A DNA stretch of 64,000 bases from Rattus norvegicus (GCF_036323735.1 NC_086031.1:47396725-47460724); one strand, 5' to 3'; shown: positions 31,746-42,285, counted from the first letter of the stretch. Numbers and translations: made by a program. The notes: generated by a model not told the origin, from the letters alone.

Positions 31746-32344
31746 GGTTGGAAAGACCTGCTTTAACCTGTTCTAATCTCTGACAGCTTCGTAAAGTCTC
31801 CAACCACTCCCTAGCCCTATCCTTTTCAGAATCTCCAATAAGTCCTTCATTTCCTCCTGCCCCGTTTAGGAGGAAGGCATGTTTGAAGAACGGACTCGCC
31901 TTAATCAGCCCATCTATTGAATGTCTACACCAGACCTGACCCAAGCAGATGCCAGGGATCACCAAGATGACACAGCGGCAGCCATGGATTCCCGTGTGAA
32001 GGAATGGGTCAACTCCAGTTCTAGAAAGTGTTAGAGCCATAAGGTTTACCAAGGATGCTAAAGGACTGGTGTCTGAGTCTCCTTTAGAGAGGCCACAGTT
32101 TGAATTGGGTCTTAGGGACCTGTGGGAACAGGGCTGGTTGAAGGAATGCCAATTGTCTGGAGAGGTGGCCAGCCGGGAAGATTCCACAGGATGGGAACAT
32201 TTCATCAGTCCCTGCTTCCCTGCTTGGATGACAACTCCTTTTTTATAGTCTTCTATCTTTTGGGTCTCAGTCTGATATCAACTTCTCAGGAAATCTTTCC
32301 TGAGTTTCAAATCATGGCCAGGAGCTCCATCCATGGGCTCTGAG
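31746..32344. other. Single-copy or ancient-repeat sequence
   Basis: The text near 31915-32000 (ATTGAATGTCTACACCAGACC ... GGGATCACCAAGATGACAC) is MIR-like. The 160-codon minus-strand frame 31723-32205 has no domain. Confidence 0.4.
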
Positions 32345-32640
32345 AACCCACAGGTCATTTGCCTGTCTACAACATGAAATGCTAAACTCTTGGGGCTGGG
32401 GATTTAGCTCAGTGGTAGAGCGCTTACCTAGGAAGCGCAAGGCCCTGGGTTCGGTCCCCAGCTCCGGGGAAAAAAAGAACCAAAAAAAAAAAAAAAAAGA
32501 AAAAGAAAAGAAATGCTAAACTCTTCGGGACAGGAAGGATACACCTCTTGTTCACGGTTAGATCCCTTGTGTCTAGATGGGTCTTGGCAAAGAGCAGGCC
32601 CTTAATACATTCCTGTTTATCAGTTGGCTGACTAAAGAGA
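32345..32640 (+). repeat. L2 LINE relic interrupted by a young ID
   Basis: After removal of the ID, TTCACGGTTAGATCCCTTGTGTCTAG ... GGTCTTGGCAAAGAGCAGGCCCTTAATACATT follows the L2 3' end pattern (ttcactgttgtatccccagtgcc ... cacatagtaggtgctcaataaat). Confidence 0.5.
32392..32509 (+). mobile_element. ID SINE, near-consensus
   Basis: Starts GGGGCTGGGGATTTAGC, carries CCTAGGAAGCGC. 16-bp perfect TSD GAAATGCTAAACTCTT at 32376-32391 and 32510-32525. Confidence 0.96.
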
Positions 32641-32984
32641 AAGTGATTCTAAGCAGGGCTCTGATGAAATCAGTCTAGCCGAGGTATGGAGGTAGGCCAG
32701 TGAGGAACTTCAGAAGGATAAAGGCCTGAGCTAAGATGGGACTAGGGGGGTGGGAAAAGTCAACATTAACTATTAAGGATATGGTTTTAGGTGACTGGGT
32801 GGGATCATTTCAGAAGCCAGTAAAAATTCATCTAAGTTCTACTACCCTCTTTCCCTCCTCCCAGACAACATGTCTGTGCATCCATACCTTGTGGCTTCCC
32901 TCTGGCCTCTGGTCAGCTTCTTTATGGGCCCCTCCCTGTCCCTGCCATTAGCTACAGCAGATAGAGACAGGCAAAAATGGAGTT

Positions 32985-33163
32985 TGAACTGGGTGTGGAG
33001 TTACTCTCCTTTAACCCCAGCTCCAGGAAGCAGAGGCAGGTAGATCTCTATGAGTTGGAAGCAGCCTGGTCTACACGGTGAGACACTGTCATCATCGTCA
33101 CCATCATTATCAACGACATCATGTAAGTTAAGACAAAGTAAAAAAAAAAAAAAAAAAAAAAAA
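32985..33163 (+). mobile_element. B1 SINE with CAT-rich stretch and A-tail
   Basis: ACTGGGTGTGGAGTTACTCTCC ... AGCAGAGGCAGGTAGATCTC ... CAGCCTGGTCTACACGGTGAG, then CATCATCGTCACCATCATTATC and 23 A at about 33141-33163. Confidence 0.75.
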
Positions 33164-33370
33164 GCCTAGCGTCAGGGAGCTGAGAGGTACATGTTCTCAT
33201 CTCTCACACTCACTGCCAGAGAGCTCCTGTATCCTTGGCACCATTCTGGGGGGGCGCGGGGGGAATGAAGTTCAAGTTAGAGACAGTAAGTGGAGGGAGG
33301 AAACTAACAGAAGATGCTAGGTCTTTCCTTTGACCACAGCACCAGACGTATGCCTTTAACTCAATCCTTG

Positions 33371-33477
33371 TTTTTTTTTTTTTTTTTGGTTCTTTTTTTT
33401 CCGGGAGCTGGGGACCGAACCCAGGGCCTTGCACTTCCTAGGCAAGCGCTCTACCACTGAGCTAAATCCCCAACCCC
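33371..33477 (-). mobile_element. ID SINE, near-consensus
   Basis: T17-GGTTC-T8 tail, then GGGAGCTGGGGACCGAACCC ... CTTCCTAGGCAAGCGC ... CCCCAACCCC. Perfect 14-bp TSD TAACTCAATCCTTG at 33357-33370 and 33478-33491. Confidence 0.96.
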
Positions 33478-33681
33478 TAACTCAATCCTTGTAGTACTCA
33501 TTCTGCACCACCCCCACCCCCACCCATTCCAGAATAGTCTCCAACCTGGACGCTTGTTCTCTCTCAGCCTCCCTTGTTTGTGCCCTTCCTCTGCACTGCG
33601 TCCAGGGGCCGGGTCTTCCGAGATGCCCTTCCATGCCTCGATTTCCTGCTTGTCTACCTTCTATCCTAAGATGGGGAAAAA

Positions 33682-33875
33682 AATCATTTTGAGACAAGGG
33701 CTCATATAGCCTAGGTTATCCCCAAATTCTATAGGCTGAACTTCAATTTCAGGTCCTCCTGAGATTACAGGAGCGCACAGCATGAGCAGGTTTGTGTGAG
33801 GCTGGGGATGGAAACTAGGATTCTCTTGTGTACGAGGACACCACCCTACCAACTGAGCCGCATCTCCAGTCCCCC
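33682..33875 (-). mobile_element. ID-B1 composite SINE
   Basis: TTTTGAGACAAGGGCTCATATAGCCTAGG (B1 part) followed by GGCTGGGGATGGAAACTAGG ... CCCTACCAACTGAGCCGCATCTCC (ID/B2-head part). Confidence 0.65.
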
Positions 33876-33889
33876 AAGATGAAATTTTA

Positions 33890-34330
33890 TCTGTTTTCAA
33901 AATGTTGCTGTGTACTGTTAAGGGGTCTAAACACCAATCCAGAATGACAAAAAGGTAATCAAGCCGACTAGGGAGCTGAATTGTGACCACGAGCTACAAT
34001 GTTTCAGAGCTTTTAAGCCTGAAAACCACAAACACCTGAGCCAAGTTACAGTTACATTTTCCCACCAATCAGGATTTAGGGATGGGACTTTCTCTTTGTG
34101 GGTTGGTCTATGTCAATCGATACAGAATGTAGGTTTTACAGTCCAACCAATCAAATCTATTTGTTCTTTTGTGGCGAGGAGCAATCATTATGTTTGGGGG
34201 CGCAAACGATGAATAATGGAAACTGGTCAGCTATTAGGAGGTCCTCAGCTCCTCTAGAGCCTGGGACCTTGAACTTAGTTTCACTCTATGGTGAAAGTGG
34301 AGTCTGAAAACAAAATGGTGGCACTTAAGA
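33890..34330 (-). mobile_element. Possible endogenous retrovirus LTR
   Basis: On the minus strand, several CCAAT words (GATTGG/CCAATC) precede a GGCTTAAAAGCTCTG TATA-like region and then GTGGTCACAATTCAGCTCC. This promoter layout is LTR-like. I cannot name the family and termini are not clear. Confidence 0.35.
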
Positions 34331-34411
34331 CAAATTTCTTTGATTCATTCCCAGTGGTACTATGGACCAATGACTCACCTACCCTCTCCATACCATCTGT
34401 GATTAAACCAT

Positions 34412-34600
34412 CTAGGAGCTCTTGTATGCTGGACAAGCAAAAGCTGCCCTTACTTAAGCTATAGTCCCAGCCCCTTCCTTCTTTGTATTTGTTTTTAATT
34501 TTGAGACAGAGTCACATTAAGTTACCAAGGCTGGCCTTGAACTCATGACTATTTTCCCTCACAACCAGAGTAACTAGGATTACTAATTCCTTCTCCTAGG
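34412..34600 (-). mobile_element. ID-like fragment beside a B1 SINE
   Basis: TGTATGCTGGACAAGCAAAAGC ... CTATAGTCCCAGCCCC (ID-like) then TTTTGAGACAGAGTCACATTAAG ... GGCTGGCCTTGAACTCATG (B1). Confidence 0.6.
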
Positions 34601-34668
34601 CAAATCACACACTCTCCCCCTTGCCCTCCGACCCCACAGGCCTAACTTTTGTTTTCTTCTATCCCAAC

Positions 34669-35312
34669 TGTATTAGGGTTCTCTAGAGTCACAGAAGTTA
34701 TGGAATGGCTCTATATACTAAGGAAAATTATTAGAATGACTTACAGGCTTTAAGGTCAGCTGTGAATGGTAAGTCCAAGAATCAAGAAGTTGATATTCTC
34801 ACCATAAAGAAATAAAGGCTTTACTGTTAAAAAAAAAATAATCTAGAAGTTGTTCAGTCACACGAAGCTGGGTGTTTCAGCTGGTCTTCTGTATAAGCTG
34901 GAATCCTGAAGAAGTAGGTTCCAACAGATGTGCTGGCAAGCAAGTACAAGCAGGCAAAGAAAAATGGGCTCTTCCTTTTTTATTGTCCTTATATAGGCCC
35001 CCAGCAGAAGATATGGCCCAGATTAAAGGTGTGTACCACCACACTTGGATTTGGAACTTGCTCTGTCCCACGCTGACCTTGAACTTAGATCTCCTTGCCT
35101 CAGTCTCCTGGGAATAAAGGCATATACTATCTTGCCTGAGTCTAAGCTTTTCACGGCCACTATGCCTCACGATCAGGATCAAAAGTGAGTGTCATTGCAT
35201 GTCAAGATCCGAATCAAAAGCCTGTGTTTTCCAGCCTCTGTTTGTGCGCTTTGTTTCCGGATTACAGTTCATTCCAGATGTAGTCAAGTTGACAACCAGG
35301 AATAAACATCAC
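34669..35312 (-). mobile_element. Rodent LTR-like interspersed repeat, class not resolved
   Basis: Starts TGTATTAGGGTTCTCTAGAG and ends near GTAGTCAAGTTGACAACCAGG, a rodent repeat I recognise from many loci. Read on the minus strand it ends CCCTAATACA. A B1-derived segment lies at about 35045-35135, and an A-rich insertion near 34800-34845. Confidence 0.6.
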
Positions 35313-35339
35313 ACCAACTAATGGTACCACAGCCTACCC

Positions 35340-35737
35340 AGTGATTCAAGGCACATATCTAACCACCATCCTTCCTTCCTGAAATAACGACTCTGAGACT
35401 GAATTATTGTGAATAATTGCCTAGGCCAAAACTAGGGCTGCTCTCTGCCTAGCTTATACCTTAATTACCCATCTATTCTATCCTATGAGTGCCATGTGGT
35501 TGGTGACTGTTTCTTCCAATGTTCTCAAGCAAATTTTCACACCTGACTATTTCCCCAAATTCTATCTCTCTCTGTCAGATGTCCCACCTCCTAATCCTGC
35601 CTCAGCTCATTGGCCATAACTTTTTTATTGATAGGTGAATCTTTCATGCATTGCACAAGAGATTTTCTGGGCATCTCACCATTAGTCTAATGAAAGGCTC
35701 TCTTTCTTACATTTTTGGTGGCACTGCTAGGATGGCA
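35340..35737 (-). mobile_element. Retroviral-like internal or LTR fragment
   Basis: On the minus strand this follows the primer-binding site of the next element. Near 35370-35410 it contains CAATAATTCAGTCTCAGAGTCG, which resembles an LTR R/U5 segment, so it may be a second, older LTR. No open reading frame remains. Confidence 0.45.
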
Positions 35738-35755
35738 TCCCATGTTGGGCGTCAA
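35738..35755 (-). other. Retroviral primer-binding site (tRNA-Lys type)
   Basis: Plus-strand TCCCATGTTGGGCGTCAA is the reverse complement of a slightly decayed TGGCGCCCAACGTGGGA, the 18-nt site complementary to tRNA-Lys used by many class II (ERVK-like) elements. It directly abuts the LTR at 35760. Confidence 0.75.
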
Positions 35756-35759
35756 ATAT

Positions 35760-36418
35760 TGTAGGATTATTGGCGGGAGGGTCCTTTGCTCTCAAATATC
35801 CACAGGGAGTTTCTGCCTCACTCTAGCCTGTTTGGCTCTCAAATAAACAACACAGAAACATCAGATTAACAAGCGTTTGCCACTATGTTAAGCAGGTTCT
35901 GAGCTATTCTAACACGGCTAGGCTACTAATAATCAGGTAAATGCCCCATTACTTGCAATCTAACTATGGTTCTGTTTCCTTTGTATCCTCAGGGGAAGCT
36001 TCTTTTGTCCACCTGCTCATGGTCCATTCCTATGGTTCATCCTCAGTATCCATCCTGCCTCATGGCGACCTCCTTCTTCCTCCCTTCTGTCCTTTATATG
36101 TTCCATACATGAGATCCCCTCACTTGACCTGAAGTCCCCCCTTCTAATCTCCCCTGCCCAGTTACAGGCTCTAGCTTTTTATTCACCAGTCAAAGATTAT
36201 TGGGGTACACCTTGGTCAATACAATGCCAATGTCCAAACTGCAACCTGATCTCGGGGCACAGGACTCAGCATCTTAATACACAGCGCACAGGGATTGGGG
36301 ATTTAGCTCAGTGGTAGAGCGCTTGCCTAGCAACCGCAAGGCCCTGGGTTCGGTCCCCAGCTCCAAAAAAAGAAAAAAAAAGAAAAAAAATACACAGCAC
36401 ACAAAACCAATCCCAACA
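35760..36418 (-). mobile_element. LTR of an ERVK-like endogenous retrovirus
   Basis: Read on the minus strand the element starts TGTTGGGATTGG at 36418 and ends AATCCTACA at 35760 (TG...CA termini), immediately followed by the tRNA-Lys primer-binding site. Internal signals include AATAAAAAGC and ACATATAAAGG. A young ID sits inside at 36291-36390. No gag/pol/env sequence is retained nearby. Confidence 0.75.
36291..36390 (+). mobile_element. ID SINE inside an LTR
   Basis: GGGATTGGGGATTTAGCTC ... CCTAGCAACCGCAAGG (variant of CAAGCGC). TSD TACACAGC(G/A)CACA at 36278-36290 and 36391-36403. Confidence 0.93.
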
Positions 36419-36504
36419 ATCTGATGTAAACAAGACATCCCTAGAGGTCGTCGATAATGGGCACTTACTTTGTCTGTTTCTGGTTTTTGTTTTTGTCTTT
36501 TCTG

Positions 36505-36600
36505 CTCTCATTCAAACTGTAAGCTCTGTGAAGGACGACCTCTTCTGCCCTCTGCCTCATTTAATTCCTACAGTCTACAGTAGATGCGCAAATAAATAAT
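36505..36600 (+). repeat. L2/MIR-type 3' end
   Basis: AACTGTAAGCTCTGTGAAGGACGACC ... CCTACAGTCTACAGTAGATGCGCAAATAAATAA matches 'actgtaagctccatgagggcagggacc...aataaat'. Confidence 0.65.
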
Positions 36601-36610
36601 TACCCAGGGG

Positions 36611-36835
36611 GGCTGGAGAGATGGCTCAGTGATTAGGAGCACTGGCTGCTCTTGCAGTAAACCTGGGCTCCGTTCCCAGCACCCACATGGTGGTTCCTGT
36701 CCATCTACAACTCAAGAGTTCCAAGAGATCTGGCACTTACTTCTAGCTTCCATGGGCACTGTATGTGAAGCATGCAGTGTGTGTATTTTATATATATCAG
36801 TTTATACATAAAATAAATAAAATTTCAAAGTAAGT
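36611..36835 (+). mobile_element. B3 SINE, full length
   Basis: GGCTGGAGAGATGGCTCAGTGATTAGGAGCACTGGC ... CGTTCCCAGCACCCACATGG ... ATACATAAAATAAATAAAATTT. Confidence 0.85.
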
Positions 36836-36840
36836 AAGTA

Positions 36841-36985
36841 CTCAGTCTGGAAAGATGCCTTAACAGTTAAAAGTACTGACTGTTCTTACCAGAAGAGACC
36901 CACATTCGTGGCGGCAAGGGATCCCCATCCCCTTCTGTCCTCTGTGGGCACCTGCCTATGCAGGCAAAAAACAAAACAACTCTTT
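36841..36985 (+). mobile_element. B3 SINE, degenerate
   Basis: CTCAGTCTGGAAAGATGCCTTAACAGTTAAAAGTACTGAC ... GGGCACCTGCCTATGCAGGC. In tandem orientation with the preceding B3. Confidence 0.65.
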
Positions 36986-37084
36986 TTAAAAGTAGTCATT
37001 ATTCACGGGTTGATTTACGTTGGCATCAGGGCGCACCTCTCTGCCGTGGTTTGTTTTGTTTTGTTTTGCTCGTTTGGTTTAGGG

Positions 37085-37350
37085 TTCTGAGACAGCATGT
37101 CTTACTGTAGTTTAGACTGGTCTAGAACTTACTGTGTAGCCCAGGTTAGTCTCACACTCGAGGTGACCCTTCCCCCTCAGCCTCTCAAGAGCCAGAATTA
37201 GAGGTGTGAATCGTGCATCAAACTCTCTTCTAATGTGTTCGTATGTTTGGTTTATTTGATTTTGTTTTTGAAACACGGTTTCTTGTGGCCTAGACTGGCC
37301 TCAAATTCTCTGTGCAGCTAAAAATGGCCTTGAACTCCTGATCCCCTTAA
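37085..37350 (-). mobile_element. Two degenerate B1 SINEs
   Basis: First at 37085-37225 (TTCTGAGACAGCATGTCTTACTG ... GTGTAGCCCAGGTTAGTC), second at 37258-37350 (TTTTTGAAACACGGTTTC ... GGCCTTGAACTCCTGATCC). Confidence 0.7.
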
Positions 37351-37384
37351 GACAGACAAGTATAGGGCACGGTTTAATAACCTA

Positions 37385-38200
37385 GAACTCCATTTGGTAA
37401 ACAATCCACTTGGCAACCTTGGATCTCCACCTGCGTGGACTATGCACACGTGCCCTTTGTTGACAATATATTTAACAACCTGCATTGAGCGGCAATCTGA
37501 ACATGCTTCTCTGCTCCTGACAACCCCTGAGGACTCTCCTAATGTTAATCCCAAAAAAAATGCAAGGAAAAAGACCCCTGACACAAATCCTCATGGCTAA
37601 ATTAGTTAAAGCAAGCTTTTTCATTCATGTACACCGGCTGCTTCCCCCTAAGGCAGGGTTTATAGCTCAGTAGTAGGGGGTTCCAAATGGGGGATTTGGG
37701 AGGCAAAATAGATGGGGTTACAGCATCGGAACAGCAGGGTGGTCACAACAAGGTAGTCATAACAACAGGTGGCTGTAATAACGTCTTGAAACAAAGGTAG
37801 GGTTGCAGATGGTCATAACAACCTTTTGAAACAAAGGCACAGTTGCTTTTTCCTGGAACAGGTATTGCAGAACCATTTGTAGTTAAGGTTACAGGTTGGG
37901 TAAAGCCCAATCCTTGAGAAACAGATTTAATCATAAATAAGAAGGAACCTAGATTGTCTTTACTATAAGATACTATAAGATGGCTTTCTAGCCTAAAAGG
38001 GAGGCAGGCTGGTTCATCGCTTTGGTATATTCTTTCTATTTCAATATATCAGTGGTAAGAGGCTAATCCGTCCTGAACTGGTTTGGGATGTATGCACAAG
38101 GCAAACTGAACTTTTAGTGAACTTTTAGGAAGAATCTCCTGCTCACCATTTTACTCACGCATAACAGGTATCAGATGATCTTTAAAAATTAAGTATTCAT
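37385..38200. mobile_element. Probable rodent LTR-class repeat, family not resolved
   Basis: Familiar rodent repeat text (CCCCTGAGGACTCTCCTAATG ... GGCAGGGTTTATAGCTCAG ... GTTCCAAATGGGGG). It contains short internal repetition of GGT(A/C)(G/A)TCATAACAAC and CTTGAAACAAAGG at 37740-37850. No open frames of note. Confidence 0.4.
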
Positions 38201-38224
38201 GTGGTTAAAGAGATTCGGGGATGA

Positions 38225-38328
38225 GGGGTTGGGGATTTAGCTCAGTGGTAGAGCGCTTGCCTAGCCAGCGCAAGGCCCTGGGGTCGGTCCCCAGCTCCGA
38301 AAAAAGACAAAAAAAAAAAAAAAAAAGA
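38225..38328 (+). mobile_element. ID SINE, near-consensus
   Basis: Complete ID with CCTAGCCAGCGCAAGG and GGGGTCGGTCC variants and an A-rich tail. Only a weak flanking match (AAAGAGAT near 38207 and 38334), so the TSD is uncertain. Confidence 0.9.
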
Positions 38329-38684
38329 GATGCATTTTGGGAATAGACATATGCTGTCAATCATAAAGAAACTTGCCCTACTATGTTCCATAGCAAGTAA
38401 GTCTCTCCTTCCCTAAGAGCCTCCTGAAAGAAGCCCCAAGTAGTAACTTCAGTCCCGGTGTGGTCTCTTGCTCTGGTAACCTGAGTGACTGCCGTAGCTT
38501 AGCTGTCTGTACTATCCTTTTGCTCTTGAATAGTTTCCTTAATACTTTGCCATCCGTGTTTGCCTTTTTAAATTTTTTATTCCAGTTTTACTGTATGTGC
38601 AAATCACTTACCTTTATTTCAATTATTTGAATAAGATGCCAAGATACTGGAAACACCCAATCCAGAGCCTCCTGACCATTGTTG

Positions 38685-38745
38685 ACACTCCACTCCAGCC
38701 TCTACCTCCCAAATTCTGGGATTACAGGAGTGACCACCGCCACTT
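38685..38745 (-). mobile_element. B1-like fragment
   Basis: CCAGCCTCTACCTCCCAAATTCTGGGATTACAGGAGTGACCACC. Confidence 0.6.
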
Positions 38746-38759
38746 CCATTTCCAGTGTG

Positions 38760-39739
38760 CTTTGCCTGCAGCTCGATCCTAAAATGTTGGAGGAGTTGGA
38801 CCGCCCAGCTCTGCGCTCTCTTTAACTTCTGAGGTTGGTGGTGTCACAAGCAAATAGCTCTGCTGGAAGGCATGAAAGGGTTGAAGCAGAGAAAGTCTGG
38901 ATGGCTTTCCTTAGCCAGGGACAGTTTCCTGAGAAAGTGCTGGAACAGAAAGCAAAGGGAGGAACAGAAAGGGGAGGAAGGAAGGGACTTTTGTCTGGTT
39001 TTGCCCGCCAGCTTCCAGCACCTATCCTGTCCTCCCCCTGTCTGAAGATTAGAGGGAGCCATCAAGCAGGTTGGGTTAGATTGGGCAGGCCCACCTAGTG
39101 GGGCTTATCTGACCATATTGGGTCTATGAATACTGATCAAGCAAATACTCTCCTGGAGGTGAGAGTTACAAATGCTCTGTTATCTGTTGTACAAGTATTG
39201 GAACCACTGCCACCCTTCGCTTGGGTCTGTGCTGGTGTCTAAGAGGCGACCTTTTGACCCCAGGAGGTCAGGATTTCTAACTTGAGCTAAGGACACCATA
39301 CCCAACACACTTCCCCATGCTTCAGACCACATAAAGGCCCCAAAACCTATCCTCAGGGAGACATATTCGAGACTTGAAAGCTACTACCTCTTGTGTGACT
39401 GCTTGCAAAACAGTGATTGGTACAGGTACGGTGAACAAAACAGGCCTCACTGAATAACTCAATATAGGATCTGAACCATAAAAACCAGCTCTGGAGTGTT
39501 AGTGATACCCACATCTTATTCTGGACCCTAGGAAAACAAACAGCTCTCTGCTTTCCACATGACAGCTCTGTCTTCCAGTGGGAAGACCCAACACATACAT
39601 ACAGCTAACACAGTATTCATGGGCACTCGCGCACTCGTGCCCACTTCTAAAATACTTCCACTCTACCCTTCACATCAGTCACCATGAGGAAGTGAGGGCT
39701 GATCATTCTTACTCTAGAGCCCGGCCTGTGCGTGTGTTT

Positions 39740-39740
<1 letters not shown>
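38760..39740. other. Sequence without assigned feature
   Basis: No gene recognised. 39080-39480 has LTR-like elements (CACATAAAGGCCCC; CTTGTGTGACTGCTTGC) but no termini I can place. Confidence 0.35.

Positions 39741-39792
<52 letters not shown>
39741..39792. repeat. (TC)n microsatellite
   Basis: About 26 TC units. Confidence 0.97.
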
Positions 39793-39793
<1 letters not shown>

Positions 39794-39832
39794 ACCCACC
39801 GCCGAAACACAACTCTGTACATTTTTAAATTA

Positions 39833-40037
39833 CATTTATCACGTACGTATATGTATGTGTTTTAATGAATATTTTGCCTGCATGTGTGTGCACCACATGT
39901 ATGCCTGGAGCCCACAGAGGCGTCAGATTCCCTGGAACCAGACTTGCAAATGTTTGGGAGCATGAGTGCTGGGACTTGAACTTGGGTCCTCTGCAAGAGC
40001 AGCAAATGCTCTTGACGACTGTGCCATCTCTCCAGCT
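39833..40037 (-). mobile_element. B3 SINE, full length
   Basis: GAATATTTTGCCTGCATGTGTGTGCACC ... CTTGAACTTGGGTCCTCTGCAAGAGCAGC ... GTGCCATCTCTCCAGC. Confidence 0.85.
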
Positions 40038-40039
40038 AC

Positions 40040-40479
40040 TTGCCTCCGGATTTCATGCTGGGGTAATCAGCAAGCTGTGTATGTCTTCCTGGACTTGGAA
40101 GGGCCACTTGCCTCTGAGAGGACACCCATAAACACCCACTTGCATGCACTCAGGATGGATTGACTTTTTTTCCTCTCCCACCTCTTCCTAGCCACCTGAG
40201 AAGGCAGATGAGGTTAAGGGGGGGAGGACGGGAAAAAAACCCTTTCCCTCTCAGAATCCGGAGCACTACAGAAAAAGCTTGCCTCTGCCCGCTTCAGGGG
40301 CCCTTCACTTTCACACCAGTCAAACTTAGCGTGCCCCACCCCCATCACCTAACTTTTTAAAACCCCTCTTTCCTGTATAGAGGAAGCCTAGATCCCCATA
40401 CTGGGAGGGACTGGCAACAATTAACAAAGGCACCATGGAGTAAAGACAATTAACAATCCAGAAAAGAGGGGAAAGAGAG
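40040..40479. other. Single-copy sequence
   Basis: Nothing recognised. Confidence 0.35.
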
Positions 40480-40640
40480 GCTTTGTTCCGGTCTCCATGA
40501 CAACGGGAGGGGGTGTCAAGGGAGGAGGAGGAGGAGTAGGGGCCATCCAGAGAGGCCAATCCTTTCACTTTTCTTTTAGTCGCTCCCTTTTCGCACCACT
40601 TTGGGTTTCTGCCAGGACGACCAGGGAGATCCTAAAGGGA
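40480..40640. promoter_or_regulatory. Candidate regulatory block with RFX X-box and CCAAT box
   Basis: GTCTCCATGACAAC (40491-40504) fits the RFX X-box pattern GTNNCCATGNCAAC. GGCCAATCC (near 40554) is an NF-Y type CCAAT box; GGAGGAGGAGGAGG lies between. Function is inference. Confidence 0.3.
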
Positions 40641-40952
40641 GCAGGGCTGTGACTGGCCAAGTCTCAAGAGAAGAGATTTGAGGAGAGTGGCTCTAAGGTT
40701 GGATCCCTAAGAGCCAGCTGGGGAATTAAGGGAAGGCCAAATCAAAGGCATCGGAGCCCTTCCTCTGAAGGCCTTACTTTGTACTTGAAGAACTGTACCC
40801 AAAGAGCTCCTGATCAAAGCCAGCTTGACCACTGCAGGCAGGGCACTGAATTCCTTCTTCCTTCTCCAGACTTGTCATAGGCTGAGGCTGGAGAGGGAAC
40901 CAGCTCTGTGCTTGTAGGGGCCAGAGTAAAATGAAGTGTAGAGTCCCCAGAT
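40641..40952. other. Single-copy sequence
   Basis: Nothing recognised. Confidence 0.35.
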
Positions 40953-40968
40953 CAAGAATTATGAGGAG

Positions 40969-41080
40969 AGGGCTGGGGATTTGGCTCAGTGGTAGAGCGC
41001 TTGCCTAGCAAGCGCAAGGCCCTGGGTTCGGTTCCCAGCTCCAAAAACAAAAACAAAAACAAACAAACAAAAAAAAAAAC
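40969..41080 (+). mobile_element. ID SINE, BC1-like (CAAGCGC) variant
   Basis: GGGCTGGGGATTTGGCTCAG ... GCCTAGCAAGCGCAAGGCCC, tail (AAAAAC)n. TSD CAAGAATTATG(A/C)GGAG at 40953-40968 and 41081-41096. Confidence 0.95.
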
Positions 41081-41244
41081 CAAGAATTATGCGGAGCTTT
41101 ACATGGTGACAGCAGGCTATTAAATCAAAGCCGAAGGTTTCCTAGTGCCAAAGCCAAGTCTCCAGCAAGCAGCCTGGGGCCTGCACTCTGTTGGCCTAGT
41201 TAGTCTGAGTGAGGGGTATAAATGGGACACTACTTTTGGGGCAA

Positions 41245-41340
41245 GTCTTTTCTCCATTGATTGACCTCGAGCATGGCGATCTTCCTGCTTCCGTTTCTAG
41301 AGTGCCAGGAGTTACAGGTGTGAGCCACCACTCCAAGTTG
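41245..41340 (-). mobile_element. B1 SINE fragment
   Basis: GATTGACCTCGAGCATGG ... CCTGCTTCCGTTTCTAGAGTGCC ... TTACAGGTGTGAGCCACCACTCC. Confidence 0.65.
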
Positions 41341-41468
41341 GCTGCCTGGAATTTTGTTTCCTCAGCCACTGGGAAGATTGAACTGCACAGTTTTTGGGAG
41401 AGCTCCTTCAGGATTTGATTCTGTGCTTCCTTTCCAAGGTGAAAAGAAGTTTTTACTTCTGTTCCTGT

Positions 41469-41688
41469 GCTGCTGTGGTCTGAATTTTTGTGCTCCCCCT
41501 AACCCCTCCATACACAAATTCACATGCCAAAAGCTGCAAGGCATTAGCTGGCCGAGGTGGCGACTTGGGAAGCTGGCTGTGTTGTGTGGACTGAGGCTTC
41601 CCGGTCAGAACACTCAGACAATGCCATCTTTGAGGAACAAACCCTTACCTGCTGATTCCTACATTGTTGGTACTTGGATGTTGGACTT
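41469..41688 (+). mobile_element. MLT1-like (ERVL-MaLR) LTR fragment
   Basis: Starts TGCTGTGGTCTGAATTTTTGTG (MLT1 consensus start: tgctatggtctgaatgtttgtg), and contains GCCATCTTTGAGGAACAAACCC ... TTGGTACTTGGATGTTGGACTTC, matching the MLT1 '...ctatgaaccagg...ccttgatcttggacttcc' part. Truncated by a B1. Confidence 0.65.
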
Positions 41689-41689
41689 C

Positions 41690-41790
41690 TTCTCATCCTT
41701 TAGAGACAGGGTTTCTCTGTGTAGCTGGGGCTGTCCTGGAACTTGCTCTGTAGACCAGGCTGGTCTTGAACTCAAGGATATTTGTTGGGA
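41690..41790 (-). mobile_element. B1 SINE
   Basis: TAGAGACAGGGTTTCTCTGTGTAGC ... CTGTAGACCAGGCTGGTCTTGAACTCA. Confidence 0.85.
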
Positions 41791-41879
41791 ACTTTGTTCA
41801 GCATTCCCACACAAATTGGCATGTCTGCTTTGAAACAAGAGAAAAAAAACTTTCTTCTTTTTTTTTCCCTTTTTTTCTT

Positions 41880-42020
41880 TGTTGTTGTTGTTGTTGTCGT
41901 TGTTGTTGTTGTTTCATTGTTTGGCTTCTTGAGATAGTGTTTCTCTAGGTAGCTCTGGCTGCCCTCAAACTCACGGAGATCCTGTGAGATAAAAGGCATA
42001 CGCCACCGTGCCAGGCAGGG
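41880..42020 (-). mobile_element. B1 SINE with (TTG)n tail
   Basis: (GTT)n at 41880-41912 corresponds to an AAC tail, followed by CTTGAGATAGTGTTTCTCTAGGTAGC ... CCACCGTGCCAGGC. Confidence 0.8.
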
Positions 42021-42044
42021 ATAGGGTCTCTACGGGAGTGCTTT

Positions 42045-42285
42045 AGGTAAAACGTGGTCATTACAACAAGCCCCACTTCAGTTTGACTGATGTCTTTATG
42101 GAACCAGGATACCTAGACCCAGAACCATATATGAGGCTGATACCATGTAAAAGTCGTAGGGCCATCTGCAAGTGAGAGTGAGAAGCCGGAGACAGATCCT
42201 CCCTCAGAGCCTCCCTCACTCTCCCCTGGACCGTGATCACCAGCCTCCAGGGCTGCAGCTAACTTCTGTCATGTAAGCTCCTCCT
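42045..42285 (+). mobile_element. MaLR/MLT1-like LTR relic
   Basis: CTGATGTCTTTATGGAACC ... GAGAGTGAGAAGCCGGAGACAGATCCTCCCTCAGAGCCTCC ... ACCGTGATCACCAGCCTCCAG follows the MLT1 3' part (agatccttccctcagagcct...gaccttgatctcggacttctagcctccag). Confidence 0.5.
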
